Below, piece after piece: positions 19,008 through 28,237 of a stretch of 64,000 nucleotides of DNA. The stretch is taken from contig CAWESS010000018.1 in assembly GCA_963811825.1 (NCBI GenBank), forward strand, positions 96,912-160,911, written 5' to 3'. Each line of letters starts with the position of its first letter. Position 1 is the stretch's first letter. The translations under genes and the position numbers were made by a program. This DNA comes from Fodinibacter sp963811825. Its GTDB lineage: Bacteria > Actinomycetota > Actinomycetes > Actinomycetales > Dermatophilaceae. The notes beneath the pieces were generated by a model, which had not been told where the DNA came from, searched no databases, and worked only from the letters and a program-made list of their open reading frames with translations.

Positions 19008-19617
19008 CGAGCAGAAGAAGTCCGGCTTCTTCTCCGACCTGTTCGCCCCCGTGGGCGGATTCGGGGTCACCTTCTCGACGATGTTCCGCAAGGTCATCAC
19101 CGAGGAGTACCCCGAGGAGAAGCGCCCGACCCAGCCGCGGTTCCACGGGCGCCACCAGCTCAACCGGCACCCCGACGGGCTCGAGAAGTGTGTCGGCTGC
19201 GAGCTGTGCGCCTGGGCGTGCCCCGCCGACGCGATCCTCGTCGAGGGCGCCGGCAACGACGACAGCGAGGGCGGTTCCGGTCGGTTCAGCCCCGGTGAGC
19301 GCTACGGCCGCGTCTACCAGATCAACTACCTGCGCTGCATCTTCTGCGGGCTGTGCATCGAGGCCTGCCCGACGCGCGCGCTGACGATGACCAACGAGTA
19401 CGAGCTGGCGGACAACAACCGTGCCGACCTGATCTTCACCAAGGACCAGCTCCTGGCCCCGGTGCAGCAGGGCATGCTCACGCCGCCCTTCCCCATGGCC
19501 CCGGGCATGGAGGAGCGGGACTACTACCTCGGGAAGGTGTCCGCGGCCACGGACTCGCAGCGCGAGTTCGTCGCGGAGCACACCCACTCCACCGATGACG
19601 CGGAGGTGACCTCGTGA
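19000..19617 (+). CDS. nuoI: Complex I subunit I
   Basis: 205-residue 8Fe ferredoxin-like subunit holding clusters N6a and N6b. CVGCELCAWACPADAI and CIFCGLCIEACPTRAL are the two complete CxxCxxCxxxCP motifs. The N-terminal amphipathic helix docks on NuoH. GTG start lies 8 bases before the nuoH stop. Confidence 0.96.
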   Translation: MADEQKKSGFFSDLFAPVGGFGVTFSTMFRKVITEEYPEEKRPTQPRFHGRHQLNRHPDGLEKCVGCELCAWACPADAILVEGAGNDDSEGGSGRFSPGERYGRVYQINYLRCIFCGLCIEACPTRALTMTNEYELADNNRADLIFTKDQLLAPVQQGMLTPPFPMAPGMEERDYYLGKVSAATDSQREFVAEHTHSTDDAEVTS

Positions 19618-20384
19618 CCGGTACGGGTGAGCAGGTGCTCTTCTGGGTGCTCGGGCCGCTCGCGGTCCTGGGCTCCCTGGGCCTGGTGTTCGCGAAGAAG
19701 GCCGTCCACGCAGCCCTCGGCATGGCCCTGACGATGATCATCCTCGGCGTGTTCTACATCGCCCAGGGCGCGGACTTCCTCGGCGTCATCCAGATCTTCG
19801 TCTACACCGGCGCGGTCATGATGCTCTTCCTCTTCGTCATCATGCTCGTCGGCGTCGACTCCTCCGACAGCCTCGTGGAGACGTTGCCCGGCCAGCGCTG
19901 GGTGACCGCGGTCCTGTGCCTGGGTCTGGGCGGCATCCTCGTCTCGGCCATCGGCCGGGTGACGTTCGACGACCCGGTCGGCGTGGCCGGGATCAACGAG
20001 GAGGTCGGCAACGTCACCGGTGTGGCCCAGCTGATCTTCGGCCGCTACGTGTGGGTCTTCGAGATGACGAGTGCCCTGCTGATCACCGCAGCCCTCGGCG
20101 CGATGGTCCTGGCCTACCGCGAACGGCTCGGCCGGGCGCCGAACCAGCGCGAGTGGAGCACGCGGCGCTTCCGGTCCGGCGAGCACCTCGCCGGCCTGCC
20201 GGTGCCCGGTGTCTACGCCCGTCACAACGCGGTCGACACCCCGGCCCTGCTGCCCGACGGCACACCCTCCGAGCTGTCGGTCTCGCGAGTGCTCACGGCG
20301 CGTGACCAGAACCTGCTGCCCGAGGCGCACCTCGAGGGCGAAGCCGAGCTCGAGCAGGACCTGCCGAAGGGGGACGAGCGATGA
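19614..20384 (+). CDS. nuoJ: Complex I subunit J
   Basis: 256-residue membrane subunit with five helices. The third, containing GVIQIFVYTGAVMMLFLFVIM, is the conserved helix with the pi-bulge and Tyr implicated in proton coupling. About 90 polar residues after the last helix extend it beyond the E. coli length (184), as is usual for actinobacteria. Overlaps nuoI and nuoK. Confidence 0.95.
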   Translation: MTGTGEQVLFWVLGPLAVLGSLGLVFAKKAVHAALGMALTMIILGVFYIAQGADFLGVIQIFVYTGAVMMLFLFVIMLVGVDSSDSLVETLPGQRWVTAVLCLGLGGILVSAIGRVTFDDPVGVAGINEEVGNVTGVAQLIFGRYVWVFEMTSALLITAALGAMVLAYRERLGRAPNQREWSTRRFRSGEHLAGLPVPGVYARHNAVDTPALLPDGTPSELSVSRVLTARDQNLLPEAHLEGEAELEQDLPKGDER

Positions 20385-20680
20385 ACCTCGTGAACTACAT
20401 CTACCTCGCGACGATCCTGTTCGTCATCGGTGCCGCGGTGGTGCTGACCCGACGCAACGCGATCATCGTGTTCATGGGGGTCGAGCTCATGCTCAACTCC
20501 GCGAACCTCGCCTTCGTGACCTTCGCCCGGATGAACGGCAACCTCGACGGGCAGGTCATCGCCCTGTTCGTCATGGTCGTCGCGGCGGCTGAGGTCGTCG
20601 TCGGACTGGCGATCATCATGGCGATCTTCCGCTCCCGCCGCTCGGCCTCGGTCGACGACGCCAACCTGCTGAAGCTGTAA
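20381..20680 (+). CDS. nuoK: Complex I subunit K
   Basis: 99-residue three-helix membrane subunit. The Glu in FMGVELMLNSANL and that in VVAAAEVVVGLAI are the two buried Glu residues of the proton path. Typical length. Nine bases separate it from nuoL. Confidence 0.96.
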   Translation: MNLVNYIYLATILFVIGAAVVLTRRNAIIVFMGVELMLNSANLAFVTFARMNGNLDGQVIALFVMVVAAAEVVVGLAIIMAIFRSRRSASVDDANLLKL

Positions 20681-20689
20681 GGAGCACCA

Positions 20690-22621
20690 GTGACCTCACT
20701 CATCACCGAGGGCAGCGGGCTGGCCCCAGTCGACGCGAGCGGCGCATCCGCGTTCGTGTGGCTGCTCATCGCCCTGCCCCTGCTCGGTGCCGCGGTGCTC
20801 CTGCTCGGCGGGCAACGCACGAACCGCTTCGGGCCGCTGCTCGCGACCGCGCTGTCCTGGGGGTCCTTCGCCGTCGGCGTGGCCGTCATCCTGCACCTCA
20901 TCGGTCTGCCGACCGAGGAGCGGGCCCAGCACCTCACGCTGTGGAACTGGGTGCCCGCGGGGGCCTTCCAGCTCGACATCGGGCTGCTCGCCGACCCGCT
21001 GTCGCTGACCTTCGTCATGCTCATCACCTTCGTCGGGTCGCTGATCCACGTGTACTCCATCGGCTACATGGAGCACGACCCCGACAAGCGGCGCTTCTTC
21101 GCCTACCTCAACCTGTTCATCGCCTCGATGCTCCTGCTCGTGCTGGCCGACTCCTACCTGTTGCTGTTCGTCGGCTGGGAGGGTGTGGGCCTGGCGTCCT
21201 ACCTGCTCATCGGCTTCTGGAACTGGAACCCGGCGTACGCCAGCGCCGCGAACAAGGCGTTCTTCGTCAACCGCGTGGGTGACCTGGGCCTGTCCATCGC
21301 GATCATGGTGATGTTCGTGACCTTCGGCGGCGTCGACTACGCCACGGTCAACGAGGGCGTCGCGACCGCCAACCAGGGTGCGGTCACGGCGATCGGGCTG
21401 CTGTTGCTCGTCGGTGCCTGCGGCAAGTCGGCCCAGTTCCCGCTCCAGTCCTGGCTCGGTGACGCGATGGCCGGCCCGACACCGGTGTCCGCGCTCATCC
21501 ACGCGGCGACCATGGTCACCGCCGGCGTCTACCTCGTCGTGCGCTCCAACGTCATCTACGACGCTGCGCCCGACGCGCGGCTCGCAGTTGCTCTCGTCGG
21601 CGCGATCACCCTGGTCTTCGGGGCCATCGTCGGTTGCGCCAAGGACGACATCAAGAAGGCCCTGGCCGCCTCGACCATGAGCCAGATCGGCTACATGATG
21701 CTCGCGGCGGGCCTGGGCCCGGTCGGTTACGCCTTCGCGATCTTCCACCTGCTGACCCACGGCTTCTTCAAGGCCGGGATGTTCCTCGGTGCGGGGTCGG
21801 TCATGCACGGCATGAACGACGAGGTGAACATGCGCCGCTACGGCGCGCTGTCCACGGTCATGAAGATCACCTGGGTGACCTTCGGCCTGGGCTGGCTGGC
21901 CATCCTCGGGGTGCCACCGTTCTCGGGCTTCTGGTCCAAGGACAAGGTCATCGAGGCCGCCTTCGTCGGCGAGGGCTGGCAGCCGTGGGTGCTCGGTGGT
22001 GCCGCGATGATCGGCGCCGGGGTCACGGCCTTCTACATGTCGCGACTGTTCTTCATGACCTTCCACGGCGAGAAGCGGTGGGCCGAGGACGCCCACCCGC
22101 ACGAGTCGCCCCGCACGATGACCATCCCGATGATCGTCCTGGCCCTCGGGTCGGCCTTCCTCGGCCTCGCGCTCGGCCCCACCGGGATCTTCACCCACTG
22201 GCTCGAGCCGGTCGTCGGCGAGCACGGCGAGGAGCACCCGGTGCTCCCGGTCCCCGTCATCATGGGCCTGACCCTGGCGCTCGTCGCGGTCGGTGCCTAC
22301 CTGGCCTGGGCTCGCTACGCCAAGGACGTCGTCCCGGAGGTCGCACCCCGCGGCTCGGTGCTCACCCGTGCCGCCCGCCAGGACCTCTACCAGGACGCCG
22401 TCAACGAAGGACTCTTCATGCGCCCCGGAATCCACCTCACCCGCGGCCTCGTCTTCGCTGACGCCAAGGGGATCGACGGTGCTGCGGGTGGCCTGGCCGC
22501 CCTCGTGGGCGGGCTGTCCTCGAGACTGCGACGCCTGCAGAACGGCTATGCCCGGTCCTACGCCCTGACGATGCTCTCCGGCGTCGTCGCCATCCTCGGC
22601 ATCCTGTGGGTGATCCAGTGA
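20690..22621 (+). CDS. nuoL: Complex I subunit L
   Basis: 643-residue Mrp-type antiporter subunit, the distal proton pump of the membrane arm. Key segments: VGWEGVGLASYLLIGFW (with the Glu of helix 5), SALIHAATMVTAGVYL (His and Lys path), AKDDIKKALAASTMSQIGYM and HLLTHGFFKAGMFLGAGS. The C-terminal lateral helix region is present. GTG start has AAGGAG nine bases upstream. Confidence 0.96.
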   Translation: MTSLITEGSGLAPVDASGASAFVWLLIALPLLGAAVLLLGGQRTNRFGPLLATALSWGSFAVGVAVILHLIGLPTEERAQHLTLWNWVPAGAFQLDIGLLADPLSLTFVMLITFVGSLIHVYSIGYMEHDPDKRRFFAYLNLFIASMLLLVLADSYLLLFVGWEGVGLASYLLIGFWNWNPAYASAANKAFFVNRVGDLGLSIAIMVMFVTFGGVDYATVNEGVATANQGAVTAIGLLLLVGACGKSAQFPLQSWLGDAMAGPTPVSALIHAATMVTAGVYLVVRSNVIYDAAPDARLAVALVGAITLVFGAIVGCAKDDIKKALAASTMSQIGYMMLAAGLGPVGYAFAIFHLLTHGFFKAGMFLGAGSVMHGMNDEVNMRRYGALSTVMKITWVTFGLGWLAILGVPPFSGFWSKDKVIEAAFVGEGWQPWVLGGAAMIGAGVTAFYMSRLFFMTFHGEKRWAEDAHPHESPRTMTIPMIVLALGSAFLGLALGPTGIFTHWLEPVVGEHGEEHPVLPVPVIMGLTLALVAVGAYLAWARYAKDVVPEVAPRGSVLTRAARQDLYQDAVNEGLFMRPGIHLTRGLVFADAKGIDGAAGGLAALVGGLSSRLRRLQNGYARSYALTMLSGVVAILGILWVIQ

Positions 22622-24156
22622 GCTCCCTGCCCCTGCTGACCCTGATGATGGTCGTGCCGCTCGTCGGCGCCATCATCGTGGCCACGCTCCCGGGCGACTC
22701 GGCCAAGCTGGCGAAGCCGATCGCGCTCGGCGCCTCCCTGGTCACGCTCGTCCTCGCGCTGCTCGCCTGGGCGCGGTTCGACAACGGCGCCACGGAGCAG
22801 TTCCAGCTCGCCGAGGTCCACCCGTGGATCCCGCAGTTCGGGGTCTCCTACGCCCTCGGTGTCGACGGCATCGCCCTGTCGCTCATCGTCATGGCGGCGA
22901 TCCTCACGCCGATCTGCCTGATCGCGGCGTGGAACGACGTCACCGAGGAGGGCTACTCGCGCGAGAAGCGCTACTTCGCCCTCATGCTCGTCCTCGAGGC
23001 GTTCATGGTCGGGGTCTTCGCGGCCACCGACGTGTTCCTGTTCTACGTCTTCTTCGAGGCGATGCTCATCCCGGTGTACTTCCTCATCGGGCTCTTCGGT
23101 GGGGTGCGGCGCCAGTACGCCGCGGTGAAGTTCCTGCTGTTCTCGCTCGCGGGCGGGCTCATCATGCTCGTGTCGGTCATCGCGGTGTACTTCGCGGGGC
23201 CGGGCGGGTCCGACGGCTTCCTCGTCGAGAACCTCACGGGCAACCTCGACGCCTCGACCGGCGCCCTGCGCTGGATGTTCGTCGGCTTCTTCATCGCGTT
23301 CGCCGTCAAGGCGCCGATGTGGCCGGTGCACACCTGGCTCCCGGATGCCGCGACCGAGGCCCGGCCGGCGACCGCCGTGCTCCTCGTCGGCGTGCTCGAC
23401 AAGGTCGGCACCTACGGCATGATCCGCTTCGGCCTCCAGCTCTTCCCGGAGGCCTCACAGTGGGCCACCCCGGTCGTCATCACCCTCGCGGTGATCTCGG
23501 TGATCTACGGTGCGCTGCTCGCGATCGGCCAGACCGACATGATGCGGCTCATCGCCTTCACCTCGATCAGCCACTTCGGGTTCATCGTGCTGGGCATCTT
23601 CGCCCTGACGAGCGTCGGTGGCGCCGGGTCGACGCTGTACATGGTCAACCACGGGTTCTCCACGGCCGGCCTGTTCCTGCTCGCCGGCTTCCTCGTGGCC
23701 CGCCGTGGCAGCAAGCGCATCCCCGACTACGGCGGTTGGCAGCGGGTCACCCCCGTGCTCGCCGGCAGCTTCCTCATCGTCGGCCTGTCGAGCCTCGCCC
23801 TGCCCGGCCTGTCCTCGTTCGTCTCGGAGTTCCTCGTCCTGCAGGGCACGTTCATGAACTACCCGTGGGCTGCGGTCATCGCGGCCCTCGGGATCGTCCT
23901 CGCGGCCCTGTACATCCTCCTCATGTACCAGCGCATCATGACGGGGCCGAAGCCGACCTTCCCCGACGGCGAGAGCCCGCCCGACCTGTCCTGGCGGGAG
24001 AAGGTCGTCGTCGCGCCGATCATCGCCTCGTTCCTCTTCCTCGGCTTCTTCCCGAAGCCGGTGCTGGATCTGGTCAACCCGGCCGTGGACCGCACGCTGC
24101 AGATCGTCGGCGTCGCGGACCCGGCGCCCGCCAACGCCTCCGGGAGTGAGAAGTGA
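22618..24156 (+). CDS. nuoM: Complex I subunit M
   Basis: 512-residue antiporter-like proton pump subunit. Visible signatures are FFEAMLIPVYFLIGLFGG (Glu of helix 5), HTWLPDAATEARPATAV, and TDMMRLIAFTSISHFGF. GTG 22618 overlaps the nuoL stop, so it is preferred over an in-frame GTG 12 bases upstream. Normal length and complete. Confidence 0.96.
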   Translation: MSSLPLLTLMMVVPLVGAIIVATLPGDSAKLAKPIALGASLVTLVLALLAWARFDNGATEQFQLAEVHPWIPQFGVSYALGVDGIALSLIVMAAILTPICLIAAWNDVTEEGYSREKRYFALMLVLEAFMVGVFAATDVFLFYVFFEAMLIPVYFLIGLFGGVRRQYAAVKFLLFSLAGGLIMLVSVIAVYFAGPGGSDGFLVENLTGNLDASTGALRWMFVGFFIAFAVKAPMWPVHTWLPDAATEARPATAVLLVGVLDKVGTYGMIRFGLQLFPEASQWATPVVITLAVISVIYGALLAIGQTDMMRLIAFTSISHFGFIVLGIFALTSVGGAGSTLYMVNHGFSTAGLFLLAGFLVARRGSKRIPDYGGWQRVTPVLAGSFLIVGLSSLALPGLSSFVSEFLVLQGTFMNYPWAAVIAALGIVLAALYILLMYQRIMTGPKPTFPDGESPPDLSWREKVVVAPIIASFLFLGFFPKPVLDLVNPAVDRTLQIVGVADPAPANASGSEK

Positions 24157-25712
24157 ACCCCGAGTTCTCGGCCGTCGACGTCGACTACGCCGCCATCGCG
24201 CCGATGCTCATCGTCGTGGCCGGCGCCCTGATCGGCGTCGTCGTCGAGGCGTTCGCGCCTCGGCGCAGCCGTCACGGCATCCAGGTCGGCCTCGCCGTGG
24301 TCACCCTGCTCGTGGCGTTCGCCGCGCTCGTGTTCTGGACGCGTGACTCCCTGACGGTGACCCTCGGCGGGTCCGTGGTCATCGACGGGGTCTCGGTCTT
24401 CCTCATGGGGGCGCTGCTGCTCCTGTCCGCGATGAGCGTGCTGATCATGGCCGAGCGCTTCGGCGGGGTGGGCTCCGACGCCTTCACGCCGATGGGTGCC
24501 TCCACGCCCGGGTCCAGCCAGGAGGACGTCGCCACCCGCGCCGGGTACGCGACCTCCGAGGTCTTCCCGCTCACCCTGTTCGCCGTGCTCGGCATGATGG
24601 TCTTCCTCACGGCCAACGACCTCATCACGATGTTCGTCGGCCTCGAGATCCTCTCGCTGCCGCTCTACGTCCTCACCGGCCTGGCCCGCCGCCGCCGCCT
24701 GCTCTCGCAGGAGGCCGCCCTGAAGTACTTCCTCCTCGGGGCGTTCTCCAGCGCGTTCTTCCTGTTCGGTGCGGCGCTGCTCTACGGCTTCGCCGGCTCC
24801 TCCGACCTGCGCGCGATCGCCACGGCGATCTCGTCGAGGTCGAGCGACCTCGACGGCCTGCTGGTGCCCGGAGCCGTCCTCGTGCTCATCGGCCTGTTCT
24901 TCAAGGTGGGTGCCGTGCCGTTCCACTCGTGGACCCCGGACGTCTACCAGGGCGCGCCCACCCCCGTGACCGGCTTCATGGCCGCGTGCACCAAGCTCGC
25001 GGCCTTCGGCGTCATCCTGCGGGTGGCGTTCGTCGGTGTCGGGGCGAGCCGTTGGGACTGGCAGGACGGCGTCTGGGCGATCGCGGCCCTCACCATGGTC
25101 GTCGGTGCGGTGCTGTCGGTGACCCAGACCGACGTCAAGCGCCTGCTGGCCTACTCCTCGATCGCCCACGCCGGCTTCATCCTCGTCGGCGTCCTGGCCT
25201 TCTCGCAGGCCGCCATCGGTGGGGTGATGTTCTACCTCGTCGCCTACGGCTTCACCACGGTGGCCGCCTTCGGCATCATCGCCATGGTGCGCCAGGGCGG
25301 CTCGGAGGCCTCGCACCTGTCGCAGTGGGCAGGCCTGGGTCGCAGCCATCCGGTCGTCGCCGGCGCGTTCTCCTTCCTCCTGCTCGCCTTCGCGGGCATC
25401 CCCCTCACGTCGGGGTTCACGGCCAAGTTCGCCGCGTTCGCCCCGGCCGTGCAGGCCGGGACGGGTGGGGTCGTCCTCGTCGTCATCGCCGTGCTGGCCT
25501 CCGCGGTCACGGCCTTCGTCTACGTCCGGCTGATCGTGCTCATGTACTTCACCGACGCCTCCACCGAGGAGGGTGACGAGGTCGTCGCGCTGATGCCGTC
25601 GATCCCCTCGACCATCGGCATCACCGTCGGTGTGCTCGTGACCGCCGTGCTGGGCATCGTGCCCGGCTTCCTCCTCGACATCGCGAGCTCGGCCTCCGAG
25701 TTCCTCCTGTGA
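24153..25712 (+). CDS. nuoN: Complex I subunit N
   Basis: 519-residue antiporter-like subunit closest to the quinone-binding part of the membrane arm. It shows FVGLEILSLPLYVLTGLAR with the conserved Glu, FHSWTPDVYQGAPTPVTGFM, and TDVKRLLAYSSIAHAGFIL with the channel Lys. Its stop overlaps the GTG of the prenyl synthase gene, which extends the transcription unit into menaquinone side-chain synthesis. Confidence 0.96.
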   Translation: MNPEFSAVDVDYAAIAPMLIVVAGALIGVVVEAFAPRRSRHGIQVGLAVVTLLVAFAALVFWTRDSLTVTLGGSVVIDGVSVFLMGALLLLSAMSVLIMAERFGGVGSDAFTPMGASTPGSSQEDVATRAGYATSEVFPLTLFAVLGMMVFLTANDLITMFVGLEILSLPLYVLTGLARRRRLLSQEAALKYFLLGAFSSAFFLFGAALLYGFAGSSDLRAIATAISSRSSDLDGLLVPGAVLVLIGLFFKVGAVPFHSWTPDVYQGAPTPVTGFMAACTKLAAFGVILRVAFVGVGASRWDWQDGVWAIAALTMVVGAVLSVTQTDVKRLLAYSSIAHAGFILVGVLAFSQAAIGGVMFYLVAYGFTTVAAFGIIAMVRQGGSEASHLSQWAGLGRSHPVVAGAFSFLLLAFAGIPLTSGFTAKFAAFAPAVQAGTGGVVLVVIAVLASAVTAFVYVRLIVLMYFTDASTEEGDEVVALMPSIPSTIGITVGVLVTAVLGIVPGFLLDIASSASEFLL

Positions 25713-26737
25713 CGACGGTGGCGGCGCACCCTGCCCAGCGCGGCACCCCGTCGGTGCTCGAGCTGCCGGGGGCGTCCGAGGCGCTGCGCGAGCGCCTGGC
25801 CGACGGGCTCACCGCGGTCAACGCCCTCATCGCCGCGAGGGTCGACCACGACGACGCGTTCATCGCCGAAGCCGGGTCGCACCTCACGGCTGCCGGGGGA
25901 AAGCGGTTCCGGCCGCTGCTGACGCTGCTCGCCGCCGAGGTGGGGCACGGCATCAACGAGCAGGTGGTGGCGGCGGCCGCGGGCGTCGAGCTGACCCACC
26001 TCGCCTCGCTCTACCACGACGACGTCATGGACGAGGCCGACGTGCGCCGCGGTGCGCCCAGTGCCAACGCGGCCTACGGCAACTCGACCGCGATCCTCGT
26101 CGGCGACCTGCTCTTCGGCACGGCCTCCGACATCGTCGCCGACCTGGGCCCGGATGCCGTGAAGATCCAGGCACAGACCTTCGTGCGCCTGTGCTCGGGC
26201 CAGATCCGCGACGACCGGCCGTGCCCGGCCGGCACCGACCCCGTCGACTACTACCTCGGGGTGCTCGCCGACAAGACGGGTGTGCTCATCGCGACCGCGG
26301 CCCGCTACGGGGCGATGTTCTCCGGCGGGGACGAGGCGACGATCGAGACGATGCGTGAGTTCGGGGAGCGACTCGGGGTCGCCTTCCAGCTCGCCGACGA
26401 CCTCATCGACATCGAGTCCGACGCCGACGAGACGGGCAAGACCCCCGGCACCGACCTGCGCGAGGGCAAGCGCACCCTCCCGGTGCTCCACGTGCTCGCG
26501 TCGAGCGACCCGGCCGACGCCCGCCTGCAACAGCTGCTCACCGGCGACCTCACCGACGACGCCCTGCTCACCGAGGCGTTGACGCTGCTGCGGGCCCACC
26601 CCGCCATGGACCGGGCCCGCGAGCACACGTATGCCGTGGCGCGGCGCGCGCAGGACGTGCTCACGAAGCTGCCCGAGAGCGACGCCCGCGATGCCCTGGG
26701 TGCGCTGGCGACCGGAGTCGTCACCCGCGTGGGCTGA
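25709..26737 (+). CDS. Long-chain polyprenyl diphosphate synthase
   Basis: 342-residue trans-prenyltransferase of the GrcC/HepT/IspB type that builds the side chain of menaquinone from isopentenyl diphosphate. The two Asp-rich Mg sites are present: YHDDVMDEADVRRG (first) and LADDLIDIESDADETG (second), with GGKRFRPLLTLLAAE before the first. Chain length depends on residues before the first motif and cannot be fixed here. Overlap with nuoN by GTGA shows co-expression with complex I, a sensible link of quinone and its reductase. Confidence 0.92.
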   Translation: MTTVAAHPAQRGTPSVLELPGASEALRERLADGLTAVNALIAARVDHDDAFIAEAGSHLTAAGGKRFRPLLTLLAAEVGHGINEQVVAAAAGVELTHLASLYHDDVMDEADVRRGAPSANAAYGNSTAILVGDLLFGTASDIVADLGPDAVKIQAQTFVRLCSGQIRDDRPCPAGTDPVDYYLGVLADKTGVLIATAARYGAMFSGGDEATIETMREFGERLGVAFQLADDLIDIESDADETGKTPGTDLREGKRTLPVLHVLASSDPADARLQQLLTGDLTDDALLTEALTLLRAHPAMDRAREHTYAVARRAQDVLTKLPESDARDALGALATGVVTRVG

Positions 26738-27063
26738 GCTCCGCGAGGGCAGCGGTGCGGCGGGGGATCGACAGCGACAGGGCCACCGCAGCGAAGCACA
26801 TGGCCGCCGCGATGAGCCACGCCCGGGTAGACGGCGATCGGCGGCGGTCGTCGACGGCATGCCGTGGTCGTGCGCTGCAGGGATGAAGTGCGTCTGGATG
26901 ATGCCGTTGGTCGACCACCCGCAGATCCGAGGAGCACACCCGTCGAGGACCGGAACGCCGCCGCGGCGACCAGGGCAGCGAGGGTCACGCCGGCCACGAG
27001 CCACGCCCGGTGCCACCGGGTGCGCGGCGGGTCGCCCACGAAGGTTTCGATGTCCCCGGTCAC
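26721..27063 (-). pseudogene. Collapsed MFS transporter remnant (three joined pieces)
   Basis: On the minus strand three pieces of one transporter lie in different frames. The N-terminus starts MTGDIETFVGDPPRTRWHRA and runs into helix 1 (AWLVAGVTLAALVAAAAFRSS). It jumps to ICGWSTNGIIQTHFIPAAHD, which resembles helix 7 of oxalate/formate-type MFS proteins. It then ends with helix 12 (AWLIAAAMCFAAVALSLSI) and the tail LAELSPRG. A 400-residue protein is thus reduced to about 110 codons with two large internal deletions. Its end overlaps the 3' end of the prenyl synthase gene. Confidence 0.7.
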
Positions 27064-27079
27064 CGTCGAAGTCTCGCAC

Positions 27080-27085
27080 TAGGGT
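27080..27085 (+). promoter_or_regulatory. Likely -10 box, leaderless promoter of the PLP enzyme gene
   Basis: TAGGGT lies 6 bases before the GTG at 27092, so transcription would start at the start codon. No Shine-Dalgarno is visible. Confidence 0.4.
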
Positions 27086-27091
27086 TCGACC

Positions 27092-28237
27092 GTGAACCAC
27101 TGGGAAAGTGCGACGTCCGCCGTTCGGGCACCCCTCGTCGCGGTCGACCTCGACGCCTTCGATGCCAACGCCGACGACCTCGTGCGCCGCGCCGGTGGCC
27201 TGCCGATCCGGGTCGCCTCGAAGTCGGTGCGGTGCCGTCACCTGCTCGACCGCGTGCTCGCGCGCCCGGGTTTCGCCGGGGTCATGGCCTATGCCGTGCC
27301 GGAGGCGGTCTGGCTGGTCGGCGCCGGTCTGCGCGACGTCTTCGTCGCCTACCCCTCCGTCGACGTCGATGCCCTGCGTGCCGTCGCGACCGATGACCGG
27401 CTGCGCGCCGAGGTCACCGTCACCATCGACTCCGTCGAGCACGTGCGCTGGCTGCGCGACACGCTCGGCACCGACGTCGCCGGCCTCGGCGTGGCCCTCG
27501 ACGTCGACGCCTCACTGCGGGTCGGTCGCCTGCACCTCGGTGTCCGTCGCTCGCCGACCCGCACCCCCGCGCAGGCCCTCACGGTCGTGCGAGCCGCCCT
27601 GGGTGTCGGGCTGGAGGTCCGCGGTGTCATGACCTACGACGCGCAGGTCGCGGGGCTCCCGGATGCCGGGCCGCACCTTCGCGCTCTCAAGCGCCGGTCC
27701 GTGCCCGAGCTGGCGGAGCGGCGGCAGGCGGTCGTCGAGGCGGTGCGCGCCGAGACCGACCTGCGGTTCGTCAACGCCGGTGGCACCGGCAGCCTGCACC
27801 GCTTCGCCGGCGACCCGGTGGTCACCGAGCTCGCAGCCGGGTCGGGCCTGTACGCCCCCACCCTGTTCGACGCCTACGACGACTTCTCCCCGCGCCCCGC
27901 GATGGCCTTCGCGCTGCCGGTGGTGCGCCGACCGGCAGCGGGGGTCGTCACGGCCTTCGGTGGGGGCTACGTCGCGAGCGGTGAGCCGGGGTGGGCCCGG
28001 GTGCCGAAACCCGTGCGCCGAGGGCTCGCGCTGCTGCGCACCGAGGCGGCGGGCGAGGTCCAGACCCCGCTGCACGGCGAGGAGGCCGACGGCCTGGCCA
28101 TCGGGGACCGAGTGTGGTTGCGAGGAGCCAAGGCAGGCGAGCTGCTCGAGCGCTTCGACACCGTGCACCTCGTGAGCGGCGGGCAGCTCGTCGACAGCGT
28201 GCCGTCCTACCGTGGTGAGGGAAGGAACTTCGGATGA
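27092..28237 (+). CDS. PLP-dependent amino acid deaminase/aldolase, alanine-racemase fold
   Basis: 381 residues. The N-terminal alanine-racemase-type barrel has PLVAVDLDAFDANADDL and RVASKSVRCRHLLDRVL, where the Lys is the expected Schiff-base residue for PLP. The C-terminal part has FGGGYVASGEPGWARVP and ends with a beta domain (GDRVWLRGAKAGELLERF) like D-threonine aldolase or D-serine dehydratase. Substrate is therefore probably a D-amino acid or a 3-hydroxy amino acid. It overlaps the flavin oxidase gene by ATGA, a pairing common in actinobacteria whose joint pathway I cannot name. Confidence 0.75.
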   Translation: MNHWESATSAVRAPLVAVDLDAFDANADDLVRRAGGLPIRVASKSVRCRHLLDRVLARPGFAGVMAYAVPEAVWLVGAGLRDVFVAYPSVDVDALRAVATDDRLRAEVTVTIDSVEHVRWLRDTLGTDVAGLGVALDVDASLRVGRLHLGVRRSPTRTPAQALTVVRAALGVGLEVRGVMTYDAQVAGLPDAGPHLRALKRRSVPELAERRQAVVEAVRAETDLRFVNAGGTGSLHRFAGDPVVTELAAGSGLYAPTLFDAYDDFSPRPAMAFALPVVRRPAAGVVTAFGGGYVASGEPGWARVPKPVRRGLALLRTEAAGEVQTPLHGEEADGLAIGDRVWLRGAKAGELLERFDTVHLVSGGQLVDSVPSYRGEGRNFG

